A stretch of DNA of 64,000 nucleotides from Chitinophagaceae bacterium (GTDB lineage: Bacteria; Bacteroidota; Bacteroidia; Chitinophagales; Chitinophagaceae). Both the position numbers and the translations under genes were made by a program. Below, one piece after another: positions 27,167 to 36,978 of this stretch. The notes beneath the pieces are model-generated. The model was not told where the DNA came from. It ran no database searches and saw only the letters and a list, made by a program, of their open reading frames with translations. The DNA lies in assembly GCA_016720825.1 (NCBI GenBank), contig JADKJV010000002.1, forward strand, positions 372,001-436,000. Direction: 5' to 3'. Numbering within the stretch: position 1 is the first letter of the stretch; each line of letters opens with the position of its first letter.

Positions 27167-28189
27167 ATGATCTACAGAAGCAAAGCACCTCTCAGAATCG
27201 GCCTGGCCGGTGGTGGCACGGATGTAAGTCCCTACTGCGATGAATTTGGCGGTGCCATCCTGAATGCCACACTTTCTTTATATGCACACGCCACCATTGA
27301 ACCACTTACTGAACCTAAAATAATCATACAGGCGATAGACCGCCAGGAAAAAGAAGAGTATGAGTGGGCGGAACGCTTACCGATTACCGGCACACTGGAT
27401 TTACTGAAAGGTGTATACAACCGCATCCAGCAGGATTATCCCATTCCACGCCAGGGTTTCAGGTTGAGTACGTATGTAGATGCACCGGCTGGTTCGGGAC
27501 TGGGCACATCATCCACACTGGTTGTTGCGATTATTGGCGCATTTGCAGAAATGCTCCGGCTTCCGCTCGGCGAATATGACATGGCGCATTATGCTTTTGA
27601 AATTGAAAGAAAAGACCTCGGACTCGCGGGCGGCCGGCAGGACCAGTATGCCGCTACATTTGGCGGCGTGAATTATATGGAGTTTTATGCAGATGATAAA
27701 GTAATCGTTAATCCGCTCCGTGTTAAACAACAGCATTTATTCGAACTGGAAAATAACCTGCTGTTATACTACACTTCCACCAGCCGTGAATCTGCTGAAA
27801 TTATCAAAAAGCAGAGCCGGAATGTGACTGATAAAAAAGAAAAGTCAATCGATGCCATGCACCAGCTCAAACAGCAGGCACAAATGATGAAGGAAGCATT
27901 GCTGAAAGGTAATCTCAACCAGTTTGGGGAAATCCTTGACTTTGGTTTCCGTCAAAAAAGAAATATGGCAGAAGGGATCAGCAATCCCCTGCTGGAAGAT
28001 ATTTATCATGCCGCCAAAGATGCAGGCGCAACAGGAGGAAAAATCTCCGGTGCAGGCGGCGGCGGTTTTATGATTTTTTATTGCCCGGGCAATACCAAAT
28101 ACACGGTGATCAACCAGCTTGAAAAATTCGGCGGCCGTCACCGCAATTACCAGTTCGTAGAGCACGGGCTCACAACCTGGACGATTTAA
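27167..28189 (+). CDS. hddA: D-glycero-alpha-D-manno-heptose 7-phosphate kinase
   Basis: A 340-residue GHMP kinase. N-terminal APLRIGLAGGGTDVSPYCDEFGG is the hallmark of the HddA group. The ATP loop DAPAGSGLGTSSTL and the C-terminal GGKISGAGGGGFMIFYC are GHMP motifs 2 and 3. It phosphorylates heptose 7-phosphate at the anomeric position in the GDP-heptose pathway. Directly downstream are gmhA and the fused hddC-gmhB, which supports this over other GHMP kinases such as fucokinase. Confidence 0.9.
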   Translation: MIYRSKAPLRIGLAGGGTDVSPYCDEFGGAILNATLSLYAHATIEPLTEPKIIIQAIDRQEKEEYEWAERLPITGTLDLLKGVYNRIQQDYPIPRQGFRLSTYVDAPAGSGLGTSSTLVVAIIGAFAEMLRLPLGEYDMAHYAFEIERKDLGLAGGRQDQYAATFGGVNYMEFYADDKVIVNPLRVKQQHLFELENNLLLYYTSTSRESAEIIKKQSRNVTDKKEKSIDAMHQLKQQAQMMKEALLKGNLNQFGEILDFGFRQKRNMAEGISNPLLEDIYHAAKDAGATGGKISGAGGGGFMIFYCPGNTKYTVINQLEKFGGRHRNYQFVEHGLTTWTI

Positions 28190-28198
28190 TTAAAAATT

Positions 28199-28784
28199 AT
28201 GCAGGACAAAATCAGCAGCATCATACAGGCTTCAATCCAAACCAAACAGGATATCCTGAAAGATCCTGTTTTAATCAGCACAGTTAGAACAGCTGACAAC
28301 AGCGATTGTGGATGCATTTAAAAAAGGCCACCGGGTTTATTTCTGCGGAAATGGCGGCAGTGCCGCAGATGCACAGCATCTCGCAGCTGAATTTTCCGGG
28401 CGTTTTTATACAGACCGGAAAGCACTGCCTGCAGAAGCGCTTCATTGCAACACTTCCTATTTAACAGCCGTGGCCAACGATTACGGTTATGATATGGTAT
28501 TTGCAAGAATGATAGACGGTATTGGCCAGGCCGGTGACATTTTAATTGGCTTATCCACCTCAGGCAATTCCGTCAATATCCTGAAGGCTTTTGAAGTGGC
28601 TAAAGAAAAAGAAATGATCACGGCAGGTTTTACCGGTGCCAGTGGCGGGAAAATGAAAACGCTGAGCGACTACTTACTGAATATACCTTCCAATGATACA
28701 CCCCGTATCCAGGAATCACATATTACGCTCGGTCATATTGTTTGCCAGCTGGTGGAAGAACAGTATTTTAAAACCAGCCATTAA
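28199..28784 (+). CDS. gmhA: Sedoheptulose 7-phosphate isomerase (phosphoheptose isomerase), one frameshift
   Basis: SIS-domain protein with VYFCGNGGSAADAQHLAAEFSGRF, LIGLSTSGNSVNI and PRIQESHITLGHIVCQLVE, as in GmhA, which makes D-glycero-D-manno-heptose 7-phosphate from sedoheptulose 7-phosphate. The true start is ATG at 28199 (MQDKISSIIQASIQTKQ). An extra A near 28286 breaks the frame. Removing it reads ISTVEQLTTAIVDAFKKG into the SIS domain. The frame from 28308 alone would lack the N-terminal helix used in oligomerisation. Confidence 0.88.
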
Positions 28785-28795
28785 GCCATACACTT

Positions 28796-30076
28796 TTGAA
28801 ACCATATACGACATATACCCGGGGCAGTTACCCCGCTCCGGTTAAAGAAGCTATTATACTCGCCGGTGGTTTAGGTACCCGTTTACGTGAATCTGTTCCT
28901 GATTTACCTAAATGCATGGCACCTGTTGCCGGACGTCCTTTCCTGTTCCATGTGATCAACCATCTCCGCAATGAAGGCATCGAGCGGATCATTTTTTCTC
29001 TGGGTTATAAACATGAAGTGATTGAAGCCTGGTTGCGCGAAGCTTTCCCGGCACTGGATACAGAAATTGTAATTGAAGATGAGCCCCTGGGTACCGGCGG
29101 TGCCATACAACTGGCCATGCAAAAAGCCCGGGAAGAAAATGTACTGGTGACAAATGGAGATACCCTTTTTAAAGTATCTGTAAACGGGTTGTTCGAATTA
29201 CACCAATCATCAAAAGCAACCTGCACGCTGGCCCTGAAACCCATGCAGGAATTTGACCGTTTTGGTGTAGTGGAAATTTCAGGTGAAGGGAAAGTCACCG
29301 GCTTCCGCGAGAAAAAATATTATACCAGTGGTTTAATCAACGGCGGCACCTATATCATTTCTGCTAAACCATTTTTAGCCTGTGGTTTTCCGGAGAAATT
29401 CTCATTCGAGAAAGATTTCCTGGAAACCATCCCCTCCGGTCTGTATGGATGCAAAACAGGATGGATATTTCATTGATATCGGAATCCCTGAAGATTTCCA
29501 GCGTGCGGGTCTTGAACTGTCCAAACCACCCTTGGATTTATCAAAAATTGATTCCACCTGGTCTTTATTCCTTGACCGCGATGGCGTGATCAATGTTGAT
29601 AAAGAAGGAAGTTATATTTTCCACCCCAATGAATTCCTGTTCCTGGAAGGCGCCCCTGCCCTGTTCAAAAAACTGGCAGACTGTTTTGGTAAAATCTTCC
29701 TGGCCACTAACCAGCGCGGGGTTGGCCGGGGGCTTATGGATGTGGATATGCTGAACCTGATCCATGGGCAAATGGTCAGCAAAATTGAAGAAGCCGGTGG
29801 CCGGATTGACCGGATTTATGCAGCCACGGCACTTGAAAATACGGACACTTTCCGTAAGCCCAATAATGGGATGGCATTGGCAGCCAGGCATGATTTCCAG
29901 GTACTGACCTTAACAAATCCATCATGGTGGGAAATAACCTCAGTGATATGCAGTTTGGCCGGAATGCCGGTATGTATACGGTTTTTATCACAACTACAAG
30001 GCCCCATCAGGCATTTCCTCATCCGGATATAGACCTGATTTATCCTTTGTTAGCCGATTTTGCAAAAGCTTTGTAA
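28796..30076 (+). CDS. Fused heptose 1-phosphate guanylyltransferase and heptose bisphosphate phosphatase (HddC-GmhB), two frameshifts
   Basis: Begins at TTG (28796), since no ATG precedes the nucleotidyltransferase motif EAIILAGGLGTRLRESVPD; PKCMAPVAGRPF follows. From about residue 250 a HAD-IIIA phosphatase begins: LFLDRDGVINVDKEGSY, LATNQRGVGRGL and, in the repaired frame, IMVGNNLSDMQFGRNAG. Two indels break it: an extra A near 29453-29456 (repair gives YGCKQDGYFIDIGIPEDF) and a missing C near 29897 (repair gives ARHDFPGTDLNKS). The repaired stop is 30076. The phosphatase half lacks the cysteine zinc loop usual in GmhB. Confidence 0.85.
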
Positions 30077-30158
30077 GCTTCACATAATTTTACAACCCTT
30101 TCTCCGTTATTTGCATCTGTTGAATACCCTTAATTTTACAGAAATACAACATCCGCAA

Positions 30159-31166
30159 ATGACCAGCATCCGCCGTTCCTTCTTTTTGTTTTTGATCCTG
30201 CTTTTTACTGCAGGTTCCGGAATGGTTCAAGCGCAGAAAATCCTGCCGGCTGACCTCAAAAAATTGCGGCTTAAAGAAGATACCCTGAAGGGATTTTCAG
30301 AATTCCTGAACACCGACCAGCTCCAGGAAGACCGTATGTATTCAGACAGCATTTTCACCAAATGTCTGGTCCGCTCCCTGCTGGTAAAAAACTCATTTTA
30401 CTATCCTTTTGATTCCGTCCGTGGTATTTCCAAACTCTATGCACCCGATACCAGTTTCCGAATCTTCAGCTGGGTACTTTCGTATGATGATTATTATTAC
30501 CGCCAGCGTGGTGCCATCCAGTTCAGGACAGCAGACGGCAGTTTAAAACTGATCCCCCTCCGTGATGTTTCAGAATTCACAGATAATCCCCGGGATTCTG
30601 TCCGCACCCGTGCCAACTGGATCGGTGCCGTTTATTATAAGATCATCAAAAACCAGTTCAAAGGCAGGAACTACTATACCTTGTTTGGTTTCGATAATAA
30701 TTCCATAGCAAGCAGTATGAAATGGATTGAAGTACTCAGCTTCAATGAAAAAAATGAACCCATTTTCGGCGGGCCTTTTTTCAGTTATGAGCAGGACAGT
30801 ATCCCTAAAAAATCTGAGTACCGTTTTAATATTGAATTCAAGAAAGATACACGCGTGCTGGTTGATTATATTGACGAGCTCGGTATGATCCTTGTTGACC
30901 ATCTTGTATCTCCGGATGATGACAATGGCCGGCCTGCTACTTTTGTACCTGACGGCGACCAGGAAGGTTTCAAATGGGAGAACGGGAAGTGGATGCACAT
31001 TGACAAGGTTTTCAACTTCAAACTCCAGGATGGCCAGGCTCCGGTGGGAGATCCGCTCATGGATGCGAAAGGAAATAAGAATGAATTGAAACTCCAGGAA
31101 AAAACGGATAAGAACAAACAGAAGGAAATTAAAAAAGATGATCAGCGCGACCAGCGTGAAAACTGA
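30159..31166 (+). CDS. Secreted hypothetical protein
   Basis: 335 residues with a signal peptide (SFFLFLILLFTAGSGMVQAQ) and then KILPADLKKLRLKEDTLK. It is mostly beta-type, rich in Tyr/Phe (YYPFDSV, DDYYYRQRGAIQF, GRNYYTLFGFDNN, FGGPFFSYEQD). The C-terminal ~60 residues are strongly charged, Lys/Asp/Glu/Gln-rich and likely disordered (QEKTDKNKQKEIKKDDQRDQ). I do not know the family. Its place inside a polysaccharide locus may be incidental. ATG at 30159 was chosen because it starts the signal peptide. Confidence 0.72.
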   Translation: MTSIRRSFFLFLILLFTAGSGMVQAQKILPADLKKLRLKEDTLKGFSEFLNTDQLQEDRMYSDSIFTKCLVRSLLVKNSFYYPFDSVRGISKLYAPDTSFRIFSWVLSYDDYYYRQRGAIQFRTADGSLKLIPLRDVSEFTDNPRDSVRTRANWIGAVYYKIIKNQFKGRNYYTLFGFDNNSIASSMKWIEVLSFNEKNEPIFGGPFFSYEQDSIPKKSEYRFNIEFKKDTRVLVDYIDELGMILVDHLVSPDDDNGRPATFVPDGDQEGFKWENGKWMHIDKVFNFKLQDGQAPVGDPLMDAKGNKNELKLQEKTDKNKQKEIKKDDQRDQREN

Positions 31167-31175
31167 TCTTCTGCA

Positions 31176-32284
31176 CTACACAGTTACTTTATAAGCAAAC
31201 AGGTTTTTTAACCGCATCAGCGGTTTTTCCAGCAATCTCCATGAAATGGATGCGACGCTGAAAGTCATCAGCGCATATAACAGTGCATAAACCAGGATTG
31301 AAAAGTGGAAGTCCGGCCGGTACCAGCCGAGTTGCTTTACGATCCATGGCATGAAATGATGGAATACATATACGCCGTAGCTGATTTTACCGATATATAC
31401 TACCCAGGGATGTTCCGCCAGTTTCTGCCCCCACCCCTTTTTTGCAGGTAAAACCACTTTGGCAATCAGCCAGCATGAAAACAAAGCGGTGGCCGTACGG
31501 CCAAACAGGTTGGGCAACATGCCTGCTTCCTGGTCCATTTTAAGCAATACAAAAACGCCGAAGATGAGCAGGATAATAATTCCTGTAACGGGTTTATGAA
31601 CCCATGCCGTTAATTTTTCTGTCCGGTAACAGAAATACCAGGCCAGCAGGGAGCCTGCAGCAAAGCAATCAAAACAGGAAACGGTAATGTTATTGGCAGC
31701 CCATTCCATGGTGTAAGCCGAATAACCGGTCGAAAAAACCAGTAAACGGCTCAACGGTCCTGCCAGCAACATCGTAATGAACAAAACCCTGAGATACCTG
31801 GCAGGAACGATCATCATCAGCAGTGGAAACAACAGGTAATATTGCTCCTCTGCACAAAGTGACCAGAAGTGGTTGAAAAGATCAGCAGGCTGGAACTCCA
31901 ATCCTGCCCGTGGGATATTTAAAGTAAAACTGGCCAGCTGCCAGCCGGCTTCGCGGGCCATGGTACTGCCAATACAAGACCCAGACCCAGCACCAGGAAA
32001 TACAAAGGAAAAATGCGCAACATCCTCCGCAGGTAGAAAGACCTGAACAATGGCCATCCCTTCACCCCTTCATTCAGTTTCTGTACAAGCAAAATCCTTG
32101 TGATCAGGAAACCACTCAGTACAAAAAAAAGGTTGACACCGGTACCGGGCAGGAAAACCCTGAAGAAAACTGTGTAGGGCTCAATGGGCAACCAGTGACC
32201 GAATATTACCAGCAAAACTGCCAGGCACCGGAGTCCGTCGAGTGCCGGAAACCATGATTTAAGATTAATATTGGCGGGCAGCAT
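31176..32284 (-). CDS. Acyltransferase 3 family membrane protein (OafA-like), one frameshift
   Basis: Integral membrane O-acyltransferase, about 370 residues. N-terminal FPALDGLRCLAVLLVIFGHW has the catalytic-type His and GVNLFFVLSGFLITRIL; YLRRMLRIFPLYFL follows. The downstream frame continues with REAGWQLASFTLNIP and HFWSLCAEEQYYLLFP, the second conserved block, then many helices. The frame changes between about 31940 and 31990. The family O-acetylates or otherwise acylates surface glycans, which fits the cluster. It is encoded on the opposite strand to its neighbours. Confidence 0.85.
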
Positions 32285-32357
32285 GTATTTTATTTATCTG
32301 TCAGCACCGGAAGAGATTCCGGGAAGGCTTTTTCAAAAATAGTATCTTTATAACTGA

Positions 32358-33173
32358 ATGGAAACTAATATTCAGCCTCCCGGCAAGCTCTCATTTTCTT
32401 TCAGGGAATTCTGGCAGTACCGGGAGTTGTTTTATTTTTTTACCTGGCGTGATATCAGGGTAAAATACAAACAAACCTACCTGGGTATTGGCTGGGCTAT
32501 CCTGCAGCCCCTGGGGATGATGCTGATCTTTACCCTGCTGTTTTCTAAAACCTGGAAAATTGATACCGGCACGGTTCAATACCCGGTATTTGTATTAGCC
32601 GGGTTGATTCTCTGGAATATGTTCAACGGCGCAGTTTCCCAGGCCGGTGAAAGCATGATCAGGCATGCCAATATTATCAATAAGATTTATTTCCCCCGGT
32701 TAATTATCCCTTGCTCTGCAGTGCTGGTGGCTTTGTTTGATTTCATCGCGGGTCTCATTGTATTCCTGGTATTTTGTTTTATTTACAAGCAACCTATCAG
32801 TCTTTCAGCATTTGTATATTTCCCGGCAGCCATCATCATTACGGTGATCACTGCAACCGGCGCGGGTAGTTTTTTATCCGCACTGAATGTGAAGTACCGT
32901 GACTTCAGGTATGCCCTGCCCTTCATGCTACAGTTACTATTTTTCACGTCACAGGTGATCTATCCACTGGGCAGTTTACAACCCACCTGGATTAAACAGG
33001 TGCTGGCAATAAACCCGGTGAATGCAGCGATTGAACTCTTCCGGTCACCGTTGAGTGGTGTTGCGCCAGACTGGAATACGGTGATGATTGGAACGGGCAG
33101 TATGCTGCTGATCTTGTTAACCGGGCTTTTTTATTTCCGTAAAACCGAATCATATTTCGCAGATATAGCCTGA
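32358..33173 (+). CDS. wzm: ABC-2 polysaccharide export permease (Wzm/TagG type)
   Basis: A 271-residue permease with six membrane helices. The N-terminal amphipathic YRELFYFFTWRDIRVKYKQTYLG and WAILQPLGMMLIFTLLF are typical of the Wzm/RfbA/KpsM group. FPRLIIPCSAVLVALFDF and LNVKYRDFRYALPFMLQL follow. It forms the channel that flips a lipid-linked glycan across the inner membrane. Its stop overlaps the ATPase start by 1 nt, as expected for a transporter pair. Confidence 0.93.
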   Translation: METNIQPPGKLSFSFREFWQYRELFYFFTWRDIRVKYKQTYLGIGWAILQPLGMMLIFTLLFSKTWKIDTGTVQYPVFVLAGLILWNMFNGAVSQAGESMIRHANIINKIYFPRLIIPCSAVLVALFDFIAGLIVFLVFCFIYKQPISLSAFVYFPAAIIITVITATGAGSFLSALNVKYRDFRYALPFMLQLLFFTSQVIYPLGSLQPTWIKQVLAINPVNAAIELFRSPLSGVAPDWNTVMIGTGSMLLILLTGLFYFRKTESYFADIA

Positions 33174-34335
33174 TGAAACCGGCCATTGAAATAATAAACC
33201 TTGGGAAAGCGTATAAGCTGGCGAAATCACCGGCTTATATTTCCCTGCGCGAAATGATCAGCGGATCAGTGCAGCACATGATGCGGCCGGGTAAGAAGGA
33301 CGAAACGTTCATGGCCCTGGAGGATATTAATTTAAGTATCATGCCGGGTGAACGAGTTGGGATCATCGGCAGGAATGGCGCCGGCAAAAGTACTTTACTG
33401 AAAATCATCAGCCGGATTACACCTCCCACAACAGGTCGTGCTGTTATTCGTGGCCGGGTTGGCAGCCTTAGAATATATTCCTTAACGGATCTATACTTGG
33501 ATTAAAGAAAACAGAAATCCGCAAACAACTTGAAACGATCATTGCATTCAGTGGCGTTGAAAAATTTATTGATACACCGCTTAAGCATTACAGCAGTGGT
33601 ATGCAACTCAGGCTGGCATTTTCTGTTGCAGCTTTCCTTGAACCCGAGATCCTGCTGGTAGATGAAGTACTGGCTGTGGGTGATGCAGAATTCCAGCGGA
33701 AGTGCATTAACCGGATGGAGGAGGTGAGCCGGCAGGATGGACGTACAATTTTATTTGTCAGCCACCAATTGAATTCAGTTGTCAAGTTGTGTAATTCAGC
33801 AGTATGGCTTGATCAGGGGAAAATCGCGTTTCACGGACCGGTAGAAGAAGCCGTAAGCCGTTACACACAATCGGCCTTATCGACACAGCTTCAATCCCAT
33901 TTTCTCAGGAAAGACATACCTGAAACTGCCTTATTCGAAGAAATCTCTTTGGGAAAATCTGTCATACAAACCGGGGATGACCTGGATGTGTTGTTCAGGT
34001 TGAGCAAAAAATATGAAAAACGTGAATTAGTAATCAATATTAATATCCGGGACCAGTTCGGGGAGCTGGTAAGTCATATCATCAATGAAGATGCCGGATT
34101 CACCACTGCTGAAAAATCATTCAGCAAACTTAAAGTAACCCTCAAAACACTGAATCTTGTTTCCGGCAGGTATTCGCTTTCGTTCTGGGCAGGTTTAGAT
34201 ATGATGCATGGTATTGATCAGCTGGAAAATATTATTTCCTTTGAAATTACTGAGCAGCAATTTTTCACCCAACGTGCAGCAGCATTTCCATCATCAGCTC
34301 GTACAATTATCCGTTCAGAATGGCAGGCAGACTGA
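33173..34335 (+). CDS. wzt: ABC polysaccharide export ATPase (Wzt type) with carbohydrate-binding C-domain; internal deletion
   Basis: Walker A GIIGRNGAGKSTLLK, signature HYSSGMQLRLAFS, Walker B EILLVDEVLAVGD and H-loop FVSHQLNS are present. A C-terminal Wzt-like beta-sandwich (about the last 130 residues, e.g. VININIRDQFGELVSHI) would recognise the glycan end. Near 33470 GRVGSL is followed directly, out of frame, by NIFLNGSILGLKK. The family normally has ~15 residues between them (LLEVGTGFHPELTGRE type), so about 43 nt are missing. Without them the ATPase would lack its Q-loop neighbourhood. Confidence 0.88.
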
Positions 34336-35102
34336 GAAATATGATAAACAGGTTCAGTTTGTTTTACCAGGCATCCGGTGATACCCGGCAAAGTTTCCGC
34401 TTTTCGCGAATGCGTAAAAAAGGGAATACTATCCGGAAATTCAAAATGAACGGTTATGAAATTTTCCTGCGGCCGAATGAAGCTGATCCGGAAGTTTTTT
34501 CAGCCACGTTTGTAAAGGGATATCACAGGCCGCCGTTTAAATTAGGCGTATCACCATTAATTATTGACCTGGGTTCAAATATCGGACTGACCTTGCTTGA
34601 TTTTGCCATGCAATATCCCGATGCAAAACTTTTTGGCATAGAGCCTGACGCTGACAATCTTACAGTTTGCAGGATGAATTGCAAGCAGATTGCAGATTGC
34701 ACCGTTACACATGGCGCTGTCTGGAAACAGGATGGTGTTATTAATTATACAGGGAAAGATGAACAGTCTTACCAGGTTCAGGCAGAAAGTTTCCAGCAAG
34801 GGACTACACCCTGCATAACCATGGAAACCTATCTCCAGGCGCTTGGAAACCCGGTTGTAGATTTCCTGAAAATGGATATTGAAGGGGCTGAATATGCAAT
34901 ACTTCTTGAATCTGATAAACTGGCGTGGCTGAAAAACATCCAGATGATGATGATAGAGGTCCATGATACAACTGAACAGGATAAAGAAACTGGTGCAGTA
35001 AAAATCACCCAGCTATTAAAGGAACATGGATTCGAAGTTTATAAATCGTCAGTACATTGGTCTGCCCTTATTGCCATTGCACGGAATAAATTGACCGCAT
35101 GA
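34320..35102 (+). CDS. FkbM-family methyltransferase
   Basis: A 260-residue SAM-dependent O-methyltransferase. Motif I is IIDLGSNIGLTLLDFA, then LFGIEPDADNLTVCRMN, and the family-specific FLKMDIEGAEYAIL followed by IQMMMIEVHDT. The start overlaps the wzt 3' end by 16 nt; an internal ATG at 34341 is an alternative. Chain-capping methylation is common in Wzm/Wzt-exported polysaccharides and is a reasonable inference for this gene. Confidence 0.88.
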   Translation: MAGRLRNMINRFSLFYQASGDTRQSFRFSRMRKKGNTIRKFKMNGYEIFLRPNEADPEVFSATFVKGYHRPPFKLGVSPLIIDLGSNIGLTLLDFAMQYPDAKLFGIEPDADNLTVCRMNCKQIADCTVTHGAVWKQDGVINYTGKDEQSYQVQAESFQQGTTPCITMETYLQALGNPVVDFLKMDIEGAEYAILLESDKLAWLKNIQMMMIEVHDTTEQDKETGAVKITQLLKEHGFEVYKSSVHWSALIAIARNKLTA

Positions 35103-35983
35103 TTTATGATTGTTTCATATTTAATGACGAGCTCGACTTGCTTGAATTGCGGCTGGAATTCCTGGGCGGCCGGGTAGACCATTTTATCCTGGTTGAATCT
35201 GCAAGGACATTGTCCGGCAAACCCAAACCACTACATTTTAAAAATAACGCACATCGTTTTTCAAAATGGAAAGACCAGATTATCCACCTGGTAGCACCGG
35301 ATAACAATATGCCCGCGTGGGAATACGAGTTCTTCCAGCGGAATTACATCAGGGAAGGATTGAAAAATGCGGCTAAAGATGATATTGTTTTTATAAGTGA
35401 TGCCGACGAAATCCTGAATATCCCTTCAATACTTTCCCTGCAGCCATTGCAACTGCCAGCTGTGATTGAACTATCTGCCAGGTATTATTTTATGAACCTG
35501 CAAACCAGCGACCGGTTTTGGGTAAACATAGTCGCCAATGCGGATTTCATTATACATAATGATATTGGGCTCCGCTATCAGAATTATGAAACGCATTGCC
35601 CGAACAGGATCAGTACGGCCGATATACTCACCGGCTGGCATTTCAGTTATTTGTTCGGGTATGACGCATCTTTATACAAAGAAAAAATCGGATCTTTTTC
35701 CCACCAGGAATACAACACTGCATACTGGCTGTCTGAAAACAGGATCAAAGCCTGTGTGAAGTATAATATCGATTTGTTTGAAAGAGCGCATGTGAGAATC
35801 TGTGAGGAAACTGCCGGGTTAGAACCCCTCCTGCCCTTTATCAAAGGTAAACCGATAGAAAGGTTGCTCAACAAACCTGAAATCACACTCAGCAATCCCA
35901 TTCGCGGGTTTTTATATAAACTGAGAAAAAAGAACTGGAATCGCATCAGGCATCAGTTATTTCATAAAAAAAATCCCGGCTGA
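35099..35983 (+). CDS. GT17-like glycosyltransferase
   Basis: A 294-residue protein resembling family GT17 (beta-1,4-mannosyl-glycoprotein N-acetylglucosaminyltransferase type). Key segments are MIYDCFIFNDELDLLELRLEFL, VDHFILVESARTLSGKPKPLHF, the acidic motif VFISDADEILNI and DILTGWHFSYLFG. GT17 homologues occur in bacterial and viral glycan loci; the substrate here is unknown. It overlaps the FkbM stop by 4 nt (ATGA), so the two are translationally coupled. Confidence 0.85.
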   Translation: MIYDCFIFNDELDLLELRLEFLGGRVDHFILVESARTLSGKPKPLHFKNNAHRFSKWKDQIIHLVAPDNNMPAWEYEFFQRNYIREGLKNAAKDDIVFISDADEILNIPSILSLQPLQLPAVIELSARYYFMNLQTSDRFWVNIVANADFIIHNDIGLRYQNYETHCPNRISTADILTGWHFSYLFGYDASLYKEKIGSFSHQEYNTAYWLSENRIKACVKYNIDLFERAHVRICEETAGLEPLLPFIKGKPIERLLNKPEITLSNPIRGFLYKLRKKNWNRIRHQLFHKKNPG

Positions 35984-35986
35984 CAC

Positions 35987-36943
35987 ATGCCCTTAGTTTC
36001 CGTAATCATACCAAATTATAATCATGCCCATTGCCTGGAAGCGAGGATTGAATCGGTATTGGCACAAAGCTTCAGTGATTTTGAAATGATTTTACTGGAT
36101 GATGCTTCTGCAGATAACAGTGTAGCAATCATTGAAAAATACCGTTCACATCCCAAAACGACCCAGGTACTGCTGAATAGTATAAACACCGGCAGTCCGT
36201 TTGCACAATGGCAGAAAGGGCTGGCATCAGCAAGGGGGAAATGGATCTGGATTGCCGAATCTGATGACATAGCCGATCCGGCTTTCCTCGAAACCGCATT
36301 GGGAAAACTGGACCAGCAACCGGATGCTTCTTTTTTTTATTCCGATGCCATATATCTCGCTGCAGAAAACGACCATGCACCTTTTCAGCATTATGCTGTG
36401 CCCAAAAACAGGTATTTCAAAACCAGCAGGTGGACGACAGATTATGCCGAGTCCGGTATAGGAGAAATAAATCTTTGCCTGAAGCAGGCTTGTACAGTCA
36501 ATAATATCAGCTCAGTTGTATTCAGGAAATCTATTTTAGATGAAGCTATTAAAGGAACAGACACATACAGGTTCCATGGCGACTGGTTTTGTTTGTTAAA
36601 AGCAGCTTCACGCGGCAATATTCTTTATTCCGGCAAAACGCTGAATCAGTTCAGGATGAAAAGGGACAGCCTGCTGAAAGGCGACGATAAATTACAGAGC
36701 CAGCAGGAATATTTCATGATATTGCAATGGCTCATGGAGCAGGAATTTGTGAGTGGCAAAAAGGAATTACTGGATTATTTTGTAATAAATTATTGCGGAT
36801 ATGGTTTGTTTGCCGACGGGCCCGGCTATGGAAGAAAATTATTCCGGCGTTATCAGGCTATAAACCCACAGTTGGCCGGGCAGGTGAAAAGCCGTCTATT
36901 CCGTCTTAAATGGTCCCGTAAAAAAAGAAACCCCTTATTCTGA
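35987..36943 (+). CDS. GT2-family glycosyltransferase
   Basis: A 318-residue GT-A enzyme: LVSVIIPNYNHAHCLEARIESVL, FEMILLDDASADNS, ASARGKWIWIAESDDIADP (metal-binding Asp pair), then FRKSILDEAI and FHGDWFCLLKAA, which resembles the acceptor region of GT2 enzymes of O-antigen loci. The C-terminus is basic (WSRKKRN). It starts 3 nt after the GT17 stop, so it belongs to one operon. Sugar specificity is not predictable. Confidence 0.88.
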   Translation: MPLVSVIIPNYNHAHCLEARIESVLAQSFSDFEMILLDDASADNSVAIIEKYRSHPKTTQVLLNSINTGSPFAQWQKGLASARGKWIWIAESDDIADPAFLETALGKLDQQPDASFFYSDAIYLAAENDHAPFQHYAVPKNRYFKTSRWTTDYAESGIGEINLCLKQACTVNNISSVVFRKSILDEAIKGTDTYRFHGDWFCLLKAASRGNILYSGKTLNQFRMKRDSLLKGDDKLQSQQEYFMILQWLMEQEFVSGKKELLDYFVINYCGYGLFADGPGYGRKLFRRYQAINPQLAGQVKSRLFRLKWSRKKRNPLF

Positions 36944-36978
36944 TTCCATACCGAACTTTATACCGATAACCACAACCC

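Noticed and set aside
27167..28189. Fucokinase or galactokinase for the GHMP kinase
   Set aside because: The N-terminal RIGLAGGGTDV form and the neighbouring gmhA and hddC point to heptose 7-phosphate kinase.
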